Shown here piece by piece: positions 1-8,468 of a DNA stretch of 22,066 nucleotides. The position numbers were made by a program, and so were the translations under genes. Every line of letters starts with the position of its first letter. Within the stretch, counting starts at the first letter, position 1. Source of the stretch: a virus; IMG/VR virus record IMGVR_UViG_3300022674_000061, positions 1 to 22,066 of that record. One strand, written 5' to 3'. The notes beneath the pieces are model-generated. The model searched no databases and was not told the origin of the DNA. It was given only the letters and a program-made list of their open reading frames with translations.

Positions 1-15
1 AGGAGAAGAATCTAA

Positions 16-2844
16 ATGGCATTTAGAATAACTACAACCGGAATCCAATCTCCGATTGTTTTCGGAGATTTGGGTGGTGTTTCATATACCCATCCTTTAG
101 TTGATTATGATTTAGAAGATCAATTTCGAGATGAGGATATTCGAGCATCGTTAGATGTTCAAGCTGCAATTGATAATGGATGGATTACGGTGGTTGATGA
201 ATTTGGAAATTCTATTACAAAGACAGAGGAGTCTGTATCTCATGGTGAATTATCTGGATTATCCAGAGATGATCATGAACAATACGCTATTACAAATGGT
301 GCTGATAGAACTATATTTAATGTTAATAATCCACTTGAAAATGATATTTTTCTTTATGATGCAACAGCGGGTGTTTGGTATAACAATCCTGGAGGAGATT
401 CAGGAACTAGTGGTACATCAGGATCAAGTGGTAGTAGTGGTTCTTCCGGAACATCAGGAATAGATGGGACTTCCGGGTCATCTGGATCAAGTGGTGAAGA
501 TGGAACATCGGGCACATCAGGTAGCTCAGGGTCTTCCGGAACTTCAGGAATAGATGGTAATGATGGAACGTCCGGATCATCAGGATCTAGCGGTACATCG
601 GGGGTAAATGGAAATGATGGAACATCTGGTTCAAGTGGTACATCAGGTATATCAGGAGATGATGGAACGTCCGGATCATCAGGATCTAGCGGTACATCAG
701 GTATTTCAGGAGATGATGGAACGTCCGGTTCATCCGGATCATCTGGATCAAGTGGTACATCGGGAACTTCAGGAGTAGATGGCGATGATGGAACTAGCGG
801 ATCATCAGGAACAAGCGGCGAAGATGGAACATCGGGCACATCAGGTAGCTCGGGAAATAGTGGCACAAGTGGCTCCAGTGGTTCTTCGGGGTCATCAGGA
901 AGTTCTGGCACAAGTGGGTCTTCGGGTAATTCAGGAACTTCAGGATCATCCGGTACGTCTGGGTCTTCTGGTACGTCAGGCGCAGATGGAGTTTCCGGAA
1001 CATCTGGTTCTTCGGGATCTTCTGGAACATCTGGTAATACAGGAACTTCTGGGTCAAGTGGTTCTTCCGGAACTTCGGGGTCTTCTGGAACATCAGGAAT
1101 AGATGGTGATGATGGAACAAGTGGGTCATCTGGTACATCTGGTAATGATGGCACTTCAGGATCAAGTGGTACATCCGGTATAGATGGAAACGATGGTACT
1201 TCAGGTAGTTCGGGTTCTTCTGGTACTTCAGGTATTGATGGTACAAGCGGGTCATCAGGTTCAAGTGGAACTTCGGGGGTAGATGGTGATGATGGAACAA
1301 GTGGATCTTCAGGTTCTTCAGGAACATCTGGATCATCCGGTTCGAGTGGAACAAGTGGTGAGGATGGAACGTCGGGTACATCTGGCGAAGATGGCACTTC
1401 AGGCAGTTCGGGATCTTCTGGTACTTCAGGTATAGATGGAAATGATGGTACAAGCGGATCAAGCGGCACATCTGGAATAGATGGTACTTCTGGTTCATCA
1501 GGTACTTCGGGGGTAGATGGCAATGATGGAACGTCAGGTTCTTCTGGTTCGTCTGGTTCAAGTGGTACATCAGGTTCAGATGGATCTGATGGAACTTCAG
1601 GAAGCTCTGGTAGCTCAGGATCAAGTGGGGCGTCTGGAACTTCCGGATCATCAGGATCGAGTGGTTCAAGCGGTTCTTCTGGAACATCAGGAATAGACGG
1701 AACAAGTGGATCATCAGGGTCGAGTGGTAGCTCAGGAATAAGTGGGTCTTCGGGATCATCAGGTTCAAGTGGAAGTTCGGGTTCTTCTGGTAGTTCAGGG
1801 AGTAGTGGTAATACCGGTACATCTGGATCTAGCGGGTCATCAGGAACATCAGGTACTTCTAAAACACCACATCATTGTGATTTATATTATTCAGGTACTG
1901 CGGCAATTGGTACTGGCTGGACTGATATGCCTCTTAATAATACAAGAGAAAAAACATCAGCTTTTACACATACATCCCCATCAGCAGAAGTTACAATAGC
2001 TACAGCGGGGAAATATATTGTTCATTATAAAGTATCATCATTGGGTGGTGGTAGAAGTCAATCTGCATGTCGTCTTGCTTTAGATACAGGATCGGGTTAT
2101 GCTTTAGTTCCTGGTAGTACAGGCCAGATGTATAACAGGCAGGCAAATCATGGTGCTAGTGCTACATCTCCTATGATTCTAGATTTAGCAGTTGGAGATA
2201 AATTAAAAGTTCAAGCTATGAAAACACAAGGCACTAGCAATACAGTATTATTTGCTGCTGACTCAGAATTAGTTATTTATGATGCTCCAGCAGTTGGTCC
2301 AAAGGGAGATACTGGTCCTCCAGGCACTGGTTCAACTATTGATGTTCAAGAAGAAGGGGTTGATATAGCAAATACGCCTCATTCAACATTAGACTTTAGA
2401 GGGGCATCTGTTACAGCAACAGATCAAGGAAGTGGTGTTGCAAGAGTAACTATAACAACAGATACTCCTACTTTTGGTTCATCATTTGCACAGTCTGCTA
2501 GTGATGCAGAAAGCACTACAACAAGCACAACATTTCAACAAAAAGTAACATTACAAGTTAGTGGTTTAACAACTGGAAAATATAGAGTTGGGTGGCACTG
2601 TGAAATGAGAACGGATTCAATTTCTGATTTCATGTACATGCAAGTACAGTTAGATAATACTACAACATTAGCTGCTCCAGTTATAGAACCAAAAGATACA
2701 AATAGTTATTATCCTTTTAGTGGTTTTGCATATGTTGATTTAAGTGCTTCTACTACATATGATTTTGACTTGGATTACAGAAGTGAAAATGGAGATACAA
2801 CATATATAAGAAGAGCTAGATTAGAATTTTGGAGGGTAAGTTAA
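16..2844 (+). CDS. Collagen-like Gly-X-Y tail fibre/adhesin with two C-terminal beta domains
   Basis: Likely a receptor-facing fibre or virion surface protein of 942 residues. Residues 1-128 form a non-repetitive head with a DDHEQY motif of the kind seen in phage fibre proteins. Residues 130-615 are about 162 uninterrupted Gly-X-Y triplets built from GTS, GSS, GID, GND, GED and similar, with no proline. Residues 616-755 form a beta-rich domain resembling C1q/TNF-like jelly rolls (inference), then a short true collagen motif (GPKGDTGPPG) and a second beta-rich domain to the end. Start: AGGAG at 1-5, ten bases before the ATG. The next gene begins two bases after the TAA. Residue composition differs sharply from the neighbours, but the flanking domains look native. 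It could instead be a capsid fibre; the family is recognised only by repeat type and context. Confidence 0.85.
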   Translation: MAFRITTTGIQSPIVFGDLGGVSYTHPLVDYDLEDQFRDEDIRASLDVQAAIDNGWITVVDEFGNSITKTEESVSHGELSGLSRDDHEQYAITNGADRTIFNVNNPLENDIFLYDATAGVWYNNPGGDSGTSGTSGSSGSSGSSGTSGIDGTSGSSGSSGEDGTSGTSGSSGSSGTSGIDGNDGTSGSSGSSGTSGVNGNDGTSGSSGTSGISGDDGTSGSSGSSGTSGISGDDGTSGSSGSSGSSGTSGTSGVDGDDGTSGSSGTSGEDGTSGTSGSSGNSGTSGSSGSSGSSGSSGTSGSSGNSGTSGSSGTSGSSGTSGADGVSGTSGSSGSSGTSGNTGTSGSSGSSGTSGSSGTSGIDGDDGTSGSSGTSGNDGTSGSSGTSGIDGNDGTSGSSGSSGTSGIDGTSGSSGSSGTSGVDGDDGTSGSSGSSGTSGSSGSSGTSGEDGTSGTSGEDGTSGSSGSSGTSGIDGNDGTSGSSGTSGIDGTSGSSGTSGVDGNDGTSGSSGSSGSSGTSGSDGSDGTSGSSGSSGSSGASGTSGSSGSSGSSGSSGTSGIDGTSGSSGSSGSSGISGSSGSSGSSGSSGSSGSSGSSGNTGTSGSSGSSGTSGTSKTPHHCDLYYSGTAAIGTGWTDMPLNNTREKTSAFTHTSPSAEVTIATAGKYIVHYKVSSLGGGRSQSACRLALDTGSGYALVPGSTGQMYNRQANHGASATSPMILDLAVGDKLKVQAMKTQGTSNTVLFAADSELVIYDAPAVGPKGDTGPPGTGSTIDVQEEGVDIANTPHSTLDFRGASVTATDQGSGVARVTITTDTPTFGSSFAQSASDAESTTTSTTFQQKVTLQVSGLTTGKYRVGWHCEMRTDSISDFMYMQVQLDNTTTLAAPVIEPKDTNSYYPFSGFAYVDLSASTTYDFDLDYRSENGDTTYIRRARLEFWRVS
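400..1860 (+). repeat. Gly-X-Y triplet-coding repeat region
   Basis: Nine-base-periodic and three-base-periodic coding repeat encoding GTS/GSS/GxD triplets inside the fibre gene. Ser and Gly codons are heavily mixed (TCA, TCT, TCC, TCG, AGT, AGC; GGA, GGT, GGG, GGC), but longer exact copies exist: 560-599 equals 659-698 (40 bases, 99-base offset) and 496-527 equals 820-851 (32 bases, 324-base offset). These offsets are multiples of three, so the frame is kept. Confidence 0.9.
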
Positions 2845-2845
2845 A

Positions 2846-3868
2846 ATGGCAGAAACAAAATATACTTTTAGTATAACGGGAGATTTTCCTAATAAAAAGG
2901 TCAATACAAATAAATTGACTTATGAAATACAAGAATCCGAGATAACAATCGCATTATCACATATCAATACTGATCCAAATGATTGTTTTATATGGTTTAA
3001 AGATGAATTGCCAGTCGATAGTTCTGCTGCCCTTGTTACGATAATTTCTAATCATAGCGGAGAGTCGTTGCCATCAAAATCTCAACCTGTTTCGCTTTCA
3101 GAAGAATTTCGTGATAAAGGAGGAAAATTAAGAGTTCATCAAACATCAAGAAAAGATGGACTTGCAATTCATTGGACAAGTGAAGGTGATAATAGAAGTG
3201 ATCCAACAATATTTGGCAAAGGAAATAATCTATCACATGTTCATAATATTGGTGATGAAACAAGCCACACAATTTATGTTGATTTTAATAGTTTGGAGAA
3301 TGAAAGCTGGATTCATGAAGTTGTATTGACATGGAAAGGGTGTTTTCTTGATATTATAACTGTTGATATTGTTCCCGATGTTGTTTCGGTTATTGATTCA
3401 ACATCTAGTTCATTTACAACATATGGTCCTATTATTATTCCTGCAGAACCTGGAACAGGAACAATTGATTTAGCTCAAGATGTATTAGCATATGGGGGTG
3501 GTCTTGTAACAAGAGATTCCCCATCAGATCCATCAGTTTCCCCAAGTCCTGCATTTTGGGATGCTGATTGGAATAGTGATACAGGAAGATTTGAAAACTT
3601 AAGAGCCAATCCAACAGGCGAAGGTCAATATAATATGTTTCATACTGAATTAGTGTTAAATAGAACATTTAATAAAATTCAAATCTTAGGGGATGGTTTT
3701 CAAGTTTTTAATTCATCTGATACAGATGAACTTACACATGGCTTAAGATTAAAGTGTATTTTTGAAACAAGATTACCTGATCATGATTGGGCAATATCTG
3801 GTATCGTTGTTATGCATAGAAAATATGTTCAGATTAAACCTGAAGATTGTAAACTTTGTGTAGGATAA
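2846..3868 (+). CDS. Unknown probable virion protein, 340 aa
   Basis: No family recognised. The protein begins MAETKYTFSITGDFPNKK and is rich in beta-type sequence with many His, Asp and Asn residues (for example LSHVHNIGDETSHT around residues 129-142). It has no signal peptide or membrane segment. A glycine/proline-containing linker near residues 195-225 (PIIIPAEPGTGTID, then SPSDPSVSPSPAFWDADW) may divide two domains. The C-terminus carries a CKLC pair. Start: GGAGGG at 2831-2836, inside the end of the fibre gene, which argues for translational coupling with the fibre. Its place directly after the fibre suggests a fibre partner, chaperone or attachment protein; that is inference. Confidence 0.8.
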   Translation: MAETKYTFSITGDFPNKKVNTNKLTYEIQESEITIALSHINTDPNDCFIWFKDELPVDSSAALVTIISNHSGESLPSKSQPVSLSEEFRDKGGKLRVHQTSRKDGLAIHWTSEGDNRSDPTIFGKGNNLSHVHNIGDETSHTIYVDFNSLENESWIHEVVLTWKGCFLDIITVDIVPDVVSVIDSTSSSFTTYGPIIIPAEPGTGTIDLAQDVLAYGGGLVTRDSPSDPSVSPSPAFWDADWNSDTGRFENLRANPTGEGQYNMFHTELVLNRTFNKIQILGDGFQVFNSSDTDELTHGLRLKCIFETRLPDHDWAISGIVVMHRKYVQIKPEDCKLCVG

Positions 3869-3886
3869 ATAGGAGGAATTAAAAAT

Positions 3887-4084
3887 ATGTCTGAATCTTT
3901 AAAAGATAAAACAGATCAGGAACTAGCTGATCTTATAAGACAAAATACGGAAAAAGTACCGCAAGGAGATGGTTTTTTTGAGGAATTAAAAGAACGAGCA
4001 AAAAAATCATTTAGATATAATCGTGAATGTAATAGAAGGGGTTTTGATATATTAACGTTATTGAAAAACAACCCACCTTCTTAA
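3887..4084 (+). CDS. Small unknown charged helical protein, 65 aa
   Basis: No family recognised. A 65-residue highly charged, probably helical protein (MSESLKDKTDQELADLIRQN) with a basic stretch ERAKKSFRYNRECNRRGFD near residues 36-54. Start chosen from the strong AGGAGG at 3871-3876, upstream of the ATG. It sits 18 bases after one virion gene and 29 bases before the next, so it is probably cotranscribed with the fibre cluster. Its role is unknown. Confidence 0.7.
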   Translation: MSESLKDKTDQELADLIRQNTEKVPQGDGFFEELKERAKKSFRYNRECNRRGFDILTLLKNNPPS

Positions 4085-4113
4085 GATAATAAAATTACAG
4101 GAGATTTAAAATA

Positions 4114-5709
4114 ATGCCTATTTCATTTTTAGTTCCACAACAAACAACTCCAACAGAAGAATGGGTGCAAGTATTTGGGGAAGCATGGGTTGCTGCTGTA
4201 GGTAGTTATTTTCCACTTACTCCAAGCTATGACTCTGATGGTGGGGAACTTGCTTTAGAAGTAGATGGTCCTTGGGCAACTGATTTGATCATTTCTAAAA
4301 TTAGAATAACATTTACAGGAGTTGCTAGCATTGGTTACTTTGGAGTTATTCCTGATGATGGACCACCTCAAAGTACAACCGATTACGTCTCTGGTCAAGA
4401 ATTTGATGTTAATATTACTCCTGCTGATCCATTATATGCTTTGTATTGGGATAATGGTATTTCAGGAGAATTTTCAGTAACGTCAATTGAGTTTTTAGTT
4501 TCAGCTCCAGAACCAATCGACCCAGAAACTTTAGACTGTACTGATTACACAGATGAATTATATTGGGATTCAACTAATACTGTCGGAACTTATTCTGATC
4601 CTAATTGGGTTTCAGTTAATTCTGGAGGCGACGATTATATTCAACTAGTTCCTTGGGGAACCACTCCACCTGGATCTAGTTGGAATGATGGGTATCAACC
4701 TGCATACGCAAGAATCTTATTCACGGGACCTTCAACAGTAGATATAGTGATGCAACAAAAGGAACCGGGTGGATTTGAAGATTTCTTAATTTCAGAAGAA
4801 GGATATAGTTCAGGAGATGTTCTAACTGTTGGTGCTTCATTTTTTGCCTCTTCATTTAAACTCAGTAGTATATATATAGGAAATTCTCCTGGTACTGGTA
4901 CAATCACAGTTACGGGTGTCTTATTGTGCTGGGGGCCAACGGTATGTCAAGAGTGGTTAGATGTAGGGGATGCTCAAGATTTTCCACCTAAATATCCTGC
5001 ACCAAATGTAGTTGAAACTATCAGTATTATGCCAGGATCTTATGGAGCATTAAGATACTATCCATTCGTTGATGGTCTTACAGGATTTGCTGAATTTACT
5101 TTTTATCCTGTAACTGTAACTTCTACTGACGCGAATAATTTTACTGTGACAACATATACTGGCGATGGATTATACGATACTATATCAACAACTGGTGGGA
5201 CAGTTGAGTTATGGGTTGAGACTTCAGACTCATCGTTAAATCCTCCTTTGTATGTTGTTATTGAAAATGAAGAAGTTGGAAGTGAATGTGATATATTTAA
5301 TGTTAGATTCGGAACTGAAATCCAAGATTATTCTACATCAGGACCAGCTATGGCGGATCCAATTCTAACCCTTACTGATGATTCTCAACCTTTCCTTGGT
5401 GGAGAATCAAGGTATTTTCCAGTTGGATTCACTGTAGCTCCTAATCGTATTAGTGCTGTTCATTATACACTAAAAAGTTCTGGTGGGTATGATGTAACTG
5501 TTACTAGTCACAATGGATCTGATAATGAATTTTTAATTACACTTTGGGATGGAAATATGGCAAACCCAGTTAACGAACTTTCAAGTGGCGGTGTTGCGGC
5601 AATTTATGTAACTGGTTTAGCCACAGATGATTTTTATGTTACAGTTAATCAGTTTGATTCTAATGGAAGAAGATCTGACTTTACAATTTTCTATCCACAG
5701 CCATTCTAA
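4114..5709 (+). CDS. Beta-rich virion/fibre protein, 531 aa
   Basis: Probable surface or fibre protein made of several beta-sandwich-like segments; no named family recognised. It begins MPISFLVPQQ, which resembles the starts of the proteins at 5760 and 6741. It is very rich in Gly, Thr, Ser, Asp and aromatic residues and poor in Lys. Two C-terminal stretches look distantly alike: residues about 306-350 (GALRYYPFVDGLTGFAEFTF onward) and about 430-480 (GGESRYFPVGFTVAPNRISA onward), each followed by a TVT-type strand and a [TS]xxGxD/N turn, suggesting duplicated domains. Start: AGGAG at 4099-4103. The neighbours are other putative fibre genes. Confidence 0.75.
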   Translation: MPISFLVPQQTTPTEEWVQVFGEAWVAAVGSYFPLTPSYDSDGGELALEVDGPWATDLIISKIRITFTGVASIGYFGVIPDDGPPQSTTDYVSGQEFDVNITPADPLYALYWDNGISGEFSVTSIEFLVSAPEPIDPETLDCTDYTDELYWDSTNTVGTYSDPNWVSVNSGGDDYIQLVPWGTTPPGSSWNDGYQPAYARILFTGPSTVDIVMQQKEPGGFEDFLISEEGYSSGDVLTVGASFFASSFKLSSIYIGNSPGTGTITVTGVLLCWGPTVCQEWLDVGDAQDFPPKYPAPNVVETISIMPGSYGALRYYPFVDGLTGFAEFTFYPVTVTSTDANNFTVTTYTGDGLYDTISTTGGTVELWVETSDSSLNPPLYVVIENEEVGSECDIFNVRFGTEIQDYSTSGPAMADPILTLTDDSQPFLGGESRYFPVGFTVAPNRISAVHYTLKSSGGYDVTVTSHNGSDNEFLITLWDGNMANPVNELSSGGVAAIYVTGLATDDFYVTVNQFDSNGRRSDFTIFYPQPF

Positions 5710-5759
5710 GTTATAATAATAAAATATAATTAACATGTAATAAGGAGGAACTTTTAAAT

Positions 5760-6194
5760 ATGCCAGTTACGTTTGCTGTTAAGAAATCAGTTGTTCCCCC
5801 CGCATGTGGAAGCTATGAAACATTACAAGATGCGATTGACAATCCAGCACATATAGCAACTGATTGGTTTGAAGAAAATATTGCATTGAACATTGCAGGC
5901 GATGAATATGCAGCTGTAGTACAATATAATGAGCTTCCGGATGGCGGTACTATTTATGCGGCTGCAAATAATTTTTCAGCACTTGGCGAAACTATGTGGG
6001 TTTATATTGTTGAAGGAGATGGAGATGTTTTTGATACTGTTATTTTGACTGGGTTTGCTCCATCTGAAATTGTCAGCATTCCTGCAAGCGCGCCATTTTA
6101 CGCGGTTGTTAGAAATTTCAATGATGGAGAGTGTGATAATATAGAATTTGAATTAGAAGGTGGTCCAGGTCCAGGTCCAGGTCCAGGTCCATAA
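5760..6194 (+). CDS. Small virion protein with (GP)5 tail
   Basis: Unknown 144-residue protein, beta-rich and acidic, with an N-terminal segment MPVTFAVKKSVVPPACGSYE nearly matched by the frameshifted gene at 6741 (MAVSFFVKKSSVDP). This suggests a shared docking peptide. The last residues are GGPGPGPGPGP, encoded by five perfect GGTCCA units running into the stop codon. Start: AAGGAGG at 5742-5748, about a dozen bases upstream. It probably belongs to the same adhesin/fibre cluster as its neighbours. Function not determined. Confidence 0.75.
   Translation: MPVTFAVKKSVVPPACGSYETLQDAIDNPAHIATDWFEENIALNIAGDEYAAVVQYNELPDGGTIYAAANNFSALGETMWVYIVEGDGDVFDTVILTGFAPSEIVSIPASAPFYAVVRNFNDGECDNIEFELEGGPGPGPGPGP
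6162..6191 (+). repeat. GGTCCA x5 hexanucleotide repeat
   Basis: Five perfect tandem copies of GGTCCA, ending directly at the TAA, encode the (GP)5 tail of the 5760 gene. A change in copy number keeps the frame and only changes the tail length. Confidence 0.95.
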
Positions 6195-6211
6195 ATAAAG
6201 GAGAAACTTAA

Positions 6212-6730
6212 ATGATACATGGAGTTAAAGATCATCCAGTTGATGAACATTTCACAGTAGCTGATGGAAACGGAAATTTAATTGCTGGCATTGATACTAC
6301 ATCATTTACTGTCCATGTATATAATCCGTCTGGAGTTGATGTTGAATCTTCAGTTGGAAATGGGTTTACGGAGTTGGGTGGGGGCAATTACAAATATACT
6401 TTTACTCCAGATATAAATGGTGTTTGGTATGTGATTGTTACGCACCCAACTTATTTCCCTTGGGGCAAGACTGATGATGTATATGTTGATACTGCTGATA
6501 TGACGGAAATTTATGAAATTGTTAGAAGAACACTTGGTCTTGTTCATCACAATATGTATATCGATAATCCTACTTATGACGATTATGGAAATATGGTTTC
6601 TGCAAGAGTAAGGATTTATTCTGATTCTGCATCTGTTGGAACAAGTTCAAATGTTATTGAGACATATTTAATTACAGCAGATGGAACAGAATGTGGTCAA
6701 TTTAGTTATTGGCAACAAGTTGTAACATAA
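6212..6730 (+). CDS. Ig-like virion protein, 172 aa
   Basis: Probable virion surface or tail-associated protein. Residues about 1-95 look like an immunoglobulin/carboxypeptidase-regulatory-type beta domain (adornment strand DGNGNLIAGIDTTSFTVHVY, then FTELGGGNYKYTFTPDINGVWYV, a pattern typical of such domains). Residues 96-172 form a second part (YEIVRRTLGLVHHNMYIDNP, then VSARVRIYSDSASVGT). No signal peptide or membrane segment. Start: AAAGGAG at 6198-6204. The next gene's GGAGG overlaps the sequence just after this stop. The role is inferred from fold and context only. Confidence 0.75.
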   Translation: MIHGVKDHPVDEHFTVADGNGNLIAGIDTTSFTVHVYNPSGVDVESSVGNGFTELGGGNYKYTFTPDINGVWYVIVTHPTYFPWGKTDDVYVDTADMTEIYEIVRRTLGLVHHNMYIDNPTYDDYGNMVSARVRIYSDSASVGTSSNVIETYLITADGTECGQFSYWQQVVT

Positions 6731-6740
6731 TGGAGGTACT

Positions 6741-7368
6741 ATGGCTGTAAGTTTTTTTTGTAAAGAAATCGTCAGTTGATCCATTGTTTTTTGAGGATTT
6801 TACAGATGGAATAGGAGATTGGTCAAGGACAAATAATTTAAATGGCGGAAGTGATTGGTATCAAAGTAATAGTGTTAGACTTTTTACAACTGGGGGATCA
6901 ACATCTTATGCACAAAGATACTGGGATAATGGAATGACCGGAGATTGGGATTCTGAAATAGATTTTGAAATATTAAATCCTGGAACAACAGGACAAACTA
7001 CATTCTATTATAATATATCAGTTGGAATAGGTTTTCCTGATCAAAATAGAATAAGAATTTTTAAGAAGATTTCAGAATCAAATGTAACTTCCCAAATAAT
7101 AGTTAACAATGTGGTTTCAGATCAATCAACTTCTCCAGCTGTAAGTTTTCCAAGTAAATTCAGAATAGTTAAAAGCGGAACTACCTTCACCACTTATTTT
7201 GATTTGGGTTCTGGTTTTCAGCAAGATGCTAGTTTTGTAAAATCTGGGTGGGATGCATCTACATTTACACCTCTTTTGTATTTGTTTAAAAATGGCAGTG
7301 ACACTCCTTCATTTAAAGTTAATAGTTTTACAGTTACTTCAGCTGGAGGTATAGTCAGTACTTTATAA
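6741..7368 (+). CDS. Lectin-like adhesin, frame interrupted at a T8 run
   Basis: The only start with a proper ribosome site is ATG 6741 (GGAGG at 6732-6736). It reads MAVSFFCKEIVS and stops at TGA 6777-6779. Skipping one base in the eight-T run (6752-6759) gives MAVSFFVKKSSVDPLFFEDF, which continues open to 7368 and matches the start of the 5760 protein. The +1 frame alone would have to begin at TTG 6784, which has no ribosome site. The full product would be about 208 residues, a concanavalin/LamG-like beta-sandwich (DWDSEIDFEI; FRIVKSGTTFTTYFDLGSG), plausible for glycan binding. The break may be programmed frameshifting, polymerase slippage, a real mutation or a sequencing error. Confidence 0.75.
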
Positions 7369-7405
7369 CATGATTTATTTTAACATGTAACATAACCAAT
7401 TTTTT

Positions 7406-7421
7406 GGAACAAAATTTAAAG
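7406..7421 (+). promoter_or_regulatory. GAACAAA promoter-like motif before 7432
   Basis: GGAACAAAATTTAAAG, preceded by a T run as at 13546, sits in the leader of the 7432 gene and overlaps its ribosome site AAAGGAG. One of five intergenic copies. Confidence 0.4.
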
Positions 7422-7431
7422 GAGATTTCAT

Positions 7432-7632
7432 ATGATTGACATTGCGACAATGGGTAAGTTTAGATCCTGTTGTGGAACCAGGTATGGGGGAGGCGGTGCT
7501 CCACCATACAGAACTAATGTTCAAGAGCAAGTGAAACCAGTAGTATTTGTTCGCAATGTTAAGATGAAAACTTTAAATGACACGGATGATTTAATAGAAA
7601 AGATTACAGTAAGATTAAAAGATGATTTATAG
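7432..7632 (+). CDS. Small Gly/Cys protein, 66 aa
   Basis: Unknown 66-residue protein. It has a CCGTRYGGGGAPPYR stretch near residues 13-27, then a basic beta-like segment (KPVVFVRNVKMKTLND) and an acidic/basic C-terminus. Start: AAAGGAG at 7418-7424, in a leader that also carries a GAACAAA promoter-like motif, so this may open a transcription unit with the gene at 7665. An internal ATG at 7450 is a weaker alternative. It ends in TAG; the frame would reach TAA only four codons later, so nothing shows which stop is used. Confidence 0.65.
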   Translation: MIDIATMGKFRSCCGTRYGGGGAPPYRTNVQEQVKPVVFVRNVKMKTLNDTDDLIEKITVRLKDDL

Positions 7633-7664
7633 TGTAGTAATTAACATATGGAGGATCAATAAAA

Positions 7665-8468
7665 ATGTTAAAGTTAAATGTCAATCAAGAGAAGCAATTA
7701 AACTTCGAAATCCAGATTGGCGGAGTTCAAACAGAGCAGGTTCAAAGTCATCTAAGAATTGATATTGATGGCGTCGAATATGGGTTTCCCGCGCACGTAG
7801 GAAATGAATCAATTACTGTTGATCTTCCCCCACTGAGATCAGTTACTGCAAGAAAGTTAAAGGAAGGCGAAGAAGTTAAAGTTAAACTTGAGATTGTAGC
7901 TGATGGTCATTATCTAACACCATGGCAAGATACATTCATGTTATCAAATCCGTTGGTGATTGAAGCGAAAATTGTTGATGATGACTTCAAACCAGCACCT
8001 GCCTTTAAAACAAAACTTGTTTCTAAGGGCGGAACTGGCGACCAATCTCAAGGAGTTATGCTTGAGCAAGTTGAAGAAGAAGAAAAAGATGAAAATCAAC
8101 AAATCAAAGAAAGCGTTTCTTCTGGATCATTAAATGAAGAAGAAATGACTGAAAGACTTGTAAACAAACTTGCAGAAAAACTAGGCGGAATGTTTGAGAA
8201 GGGAAAAACAACAAAAGTAGTAAAAGAAGAAAAACCTGTTACAACAAGTAAAAAAGAAAAAGTTATAAAAGAAGAAAAACCAAAAAGAATTACAAAAGAT
8301 GAAGTTGCCAATATTACAGAAGAAGGCGTGTATGAATACATGTCCAGAGCAGGAACTAAAAATCCAACTGTTCAAAAACTTCTGTATGAACAAGCACAAG
8401 TTGCAGCTGGTTCTTCAAAACCAGTAGATGTTCTAAGACAAGTAGTAAAGTTACTCAAATCTAAATAA
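7665..8468 (+). CDS. Two-part phage protein with charged C-terminal half, 267 aa
   Basis: Family not named. Residues 1-110 form a regular beta-rich domain (LNFEIQIGGVQTEQVQSHLR; VEYGFPAHVGNESITVDLPP; LKEGEEVKVKLEIVADGHYL). Residues about 130-215 are highly charged and probably helical or disordered (EQVEEEEKDENQQIKE; a KKEKVIKEEKPKR stretch). The C-terminal 55 residues look folded and helical (EEGVYEYMSRAGTKNPTVQK). The charged middle recalls phage assembly or scaffold proteins, but this is only inference. Start: GGAGG at 7650-7654, eleven bases before the ATG. It is the last gene before the lysis-like cassette. Confidence 0.75.
   Translation: MLKLNVNQEKQLNFEIQIGGVQTEQVQSHLRIDIDGVEYGFPAHVGNESITVDLPPLRSVTARKLKEGEEVKVKLEIVADGHYLTPWQDTFMLSNPLVIEAKIVDDDFKPAPAFKTKLVSKGGTGDQSQGVMLEQVEEEEKDENQQIKESVSSGSLNEEEMTERLVNKLAEKLGGMFEKGKTTKVVKEEKPVTTSKKEKVIKEEKPKRITKDEVANITEEGVYEYMSRAGTKNPTVQKLLYEQAQVAAGSSKPVDVLRQVVKLLKSK

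Noticed and set aside
354-1523. Long minus-strand proline-rich open frame across the fibre repeat
   Set aside because: It is the mirror of the Gly-X-Y repeat: the low-stop codon pattern keeps the opposite strand open. No ribosome site, and composition is explained by the plus-strand gene.
400-1860. CRISPR-like or tandem-repeat array
   Set aside because: The repetition is a coding triplet pattern in one frame with synonymous changes, not equal repeats with unique spacers.
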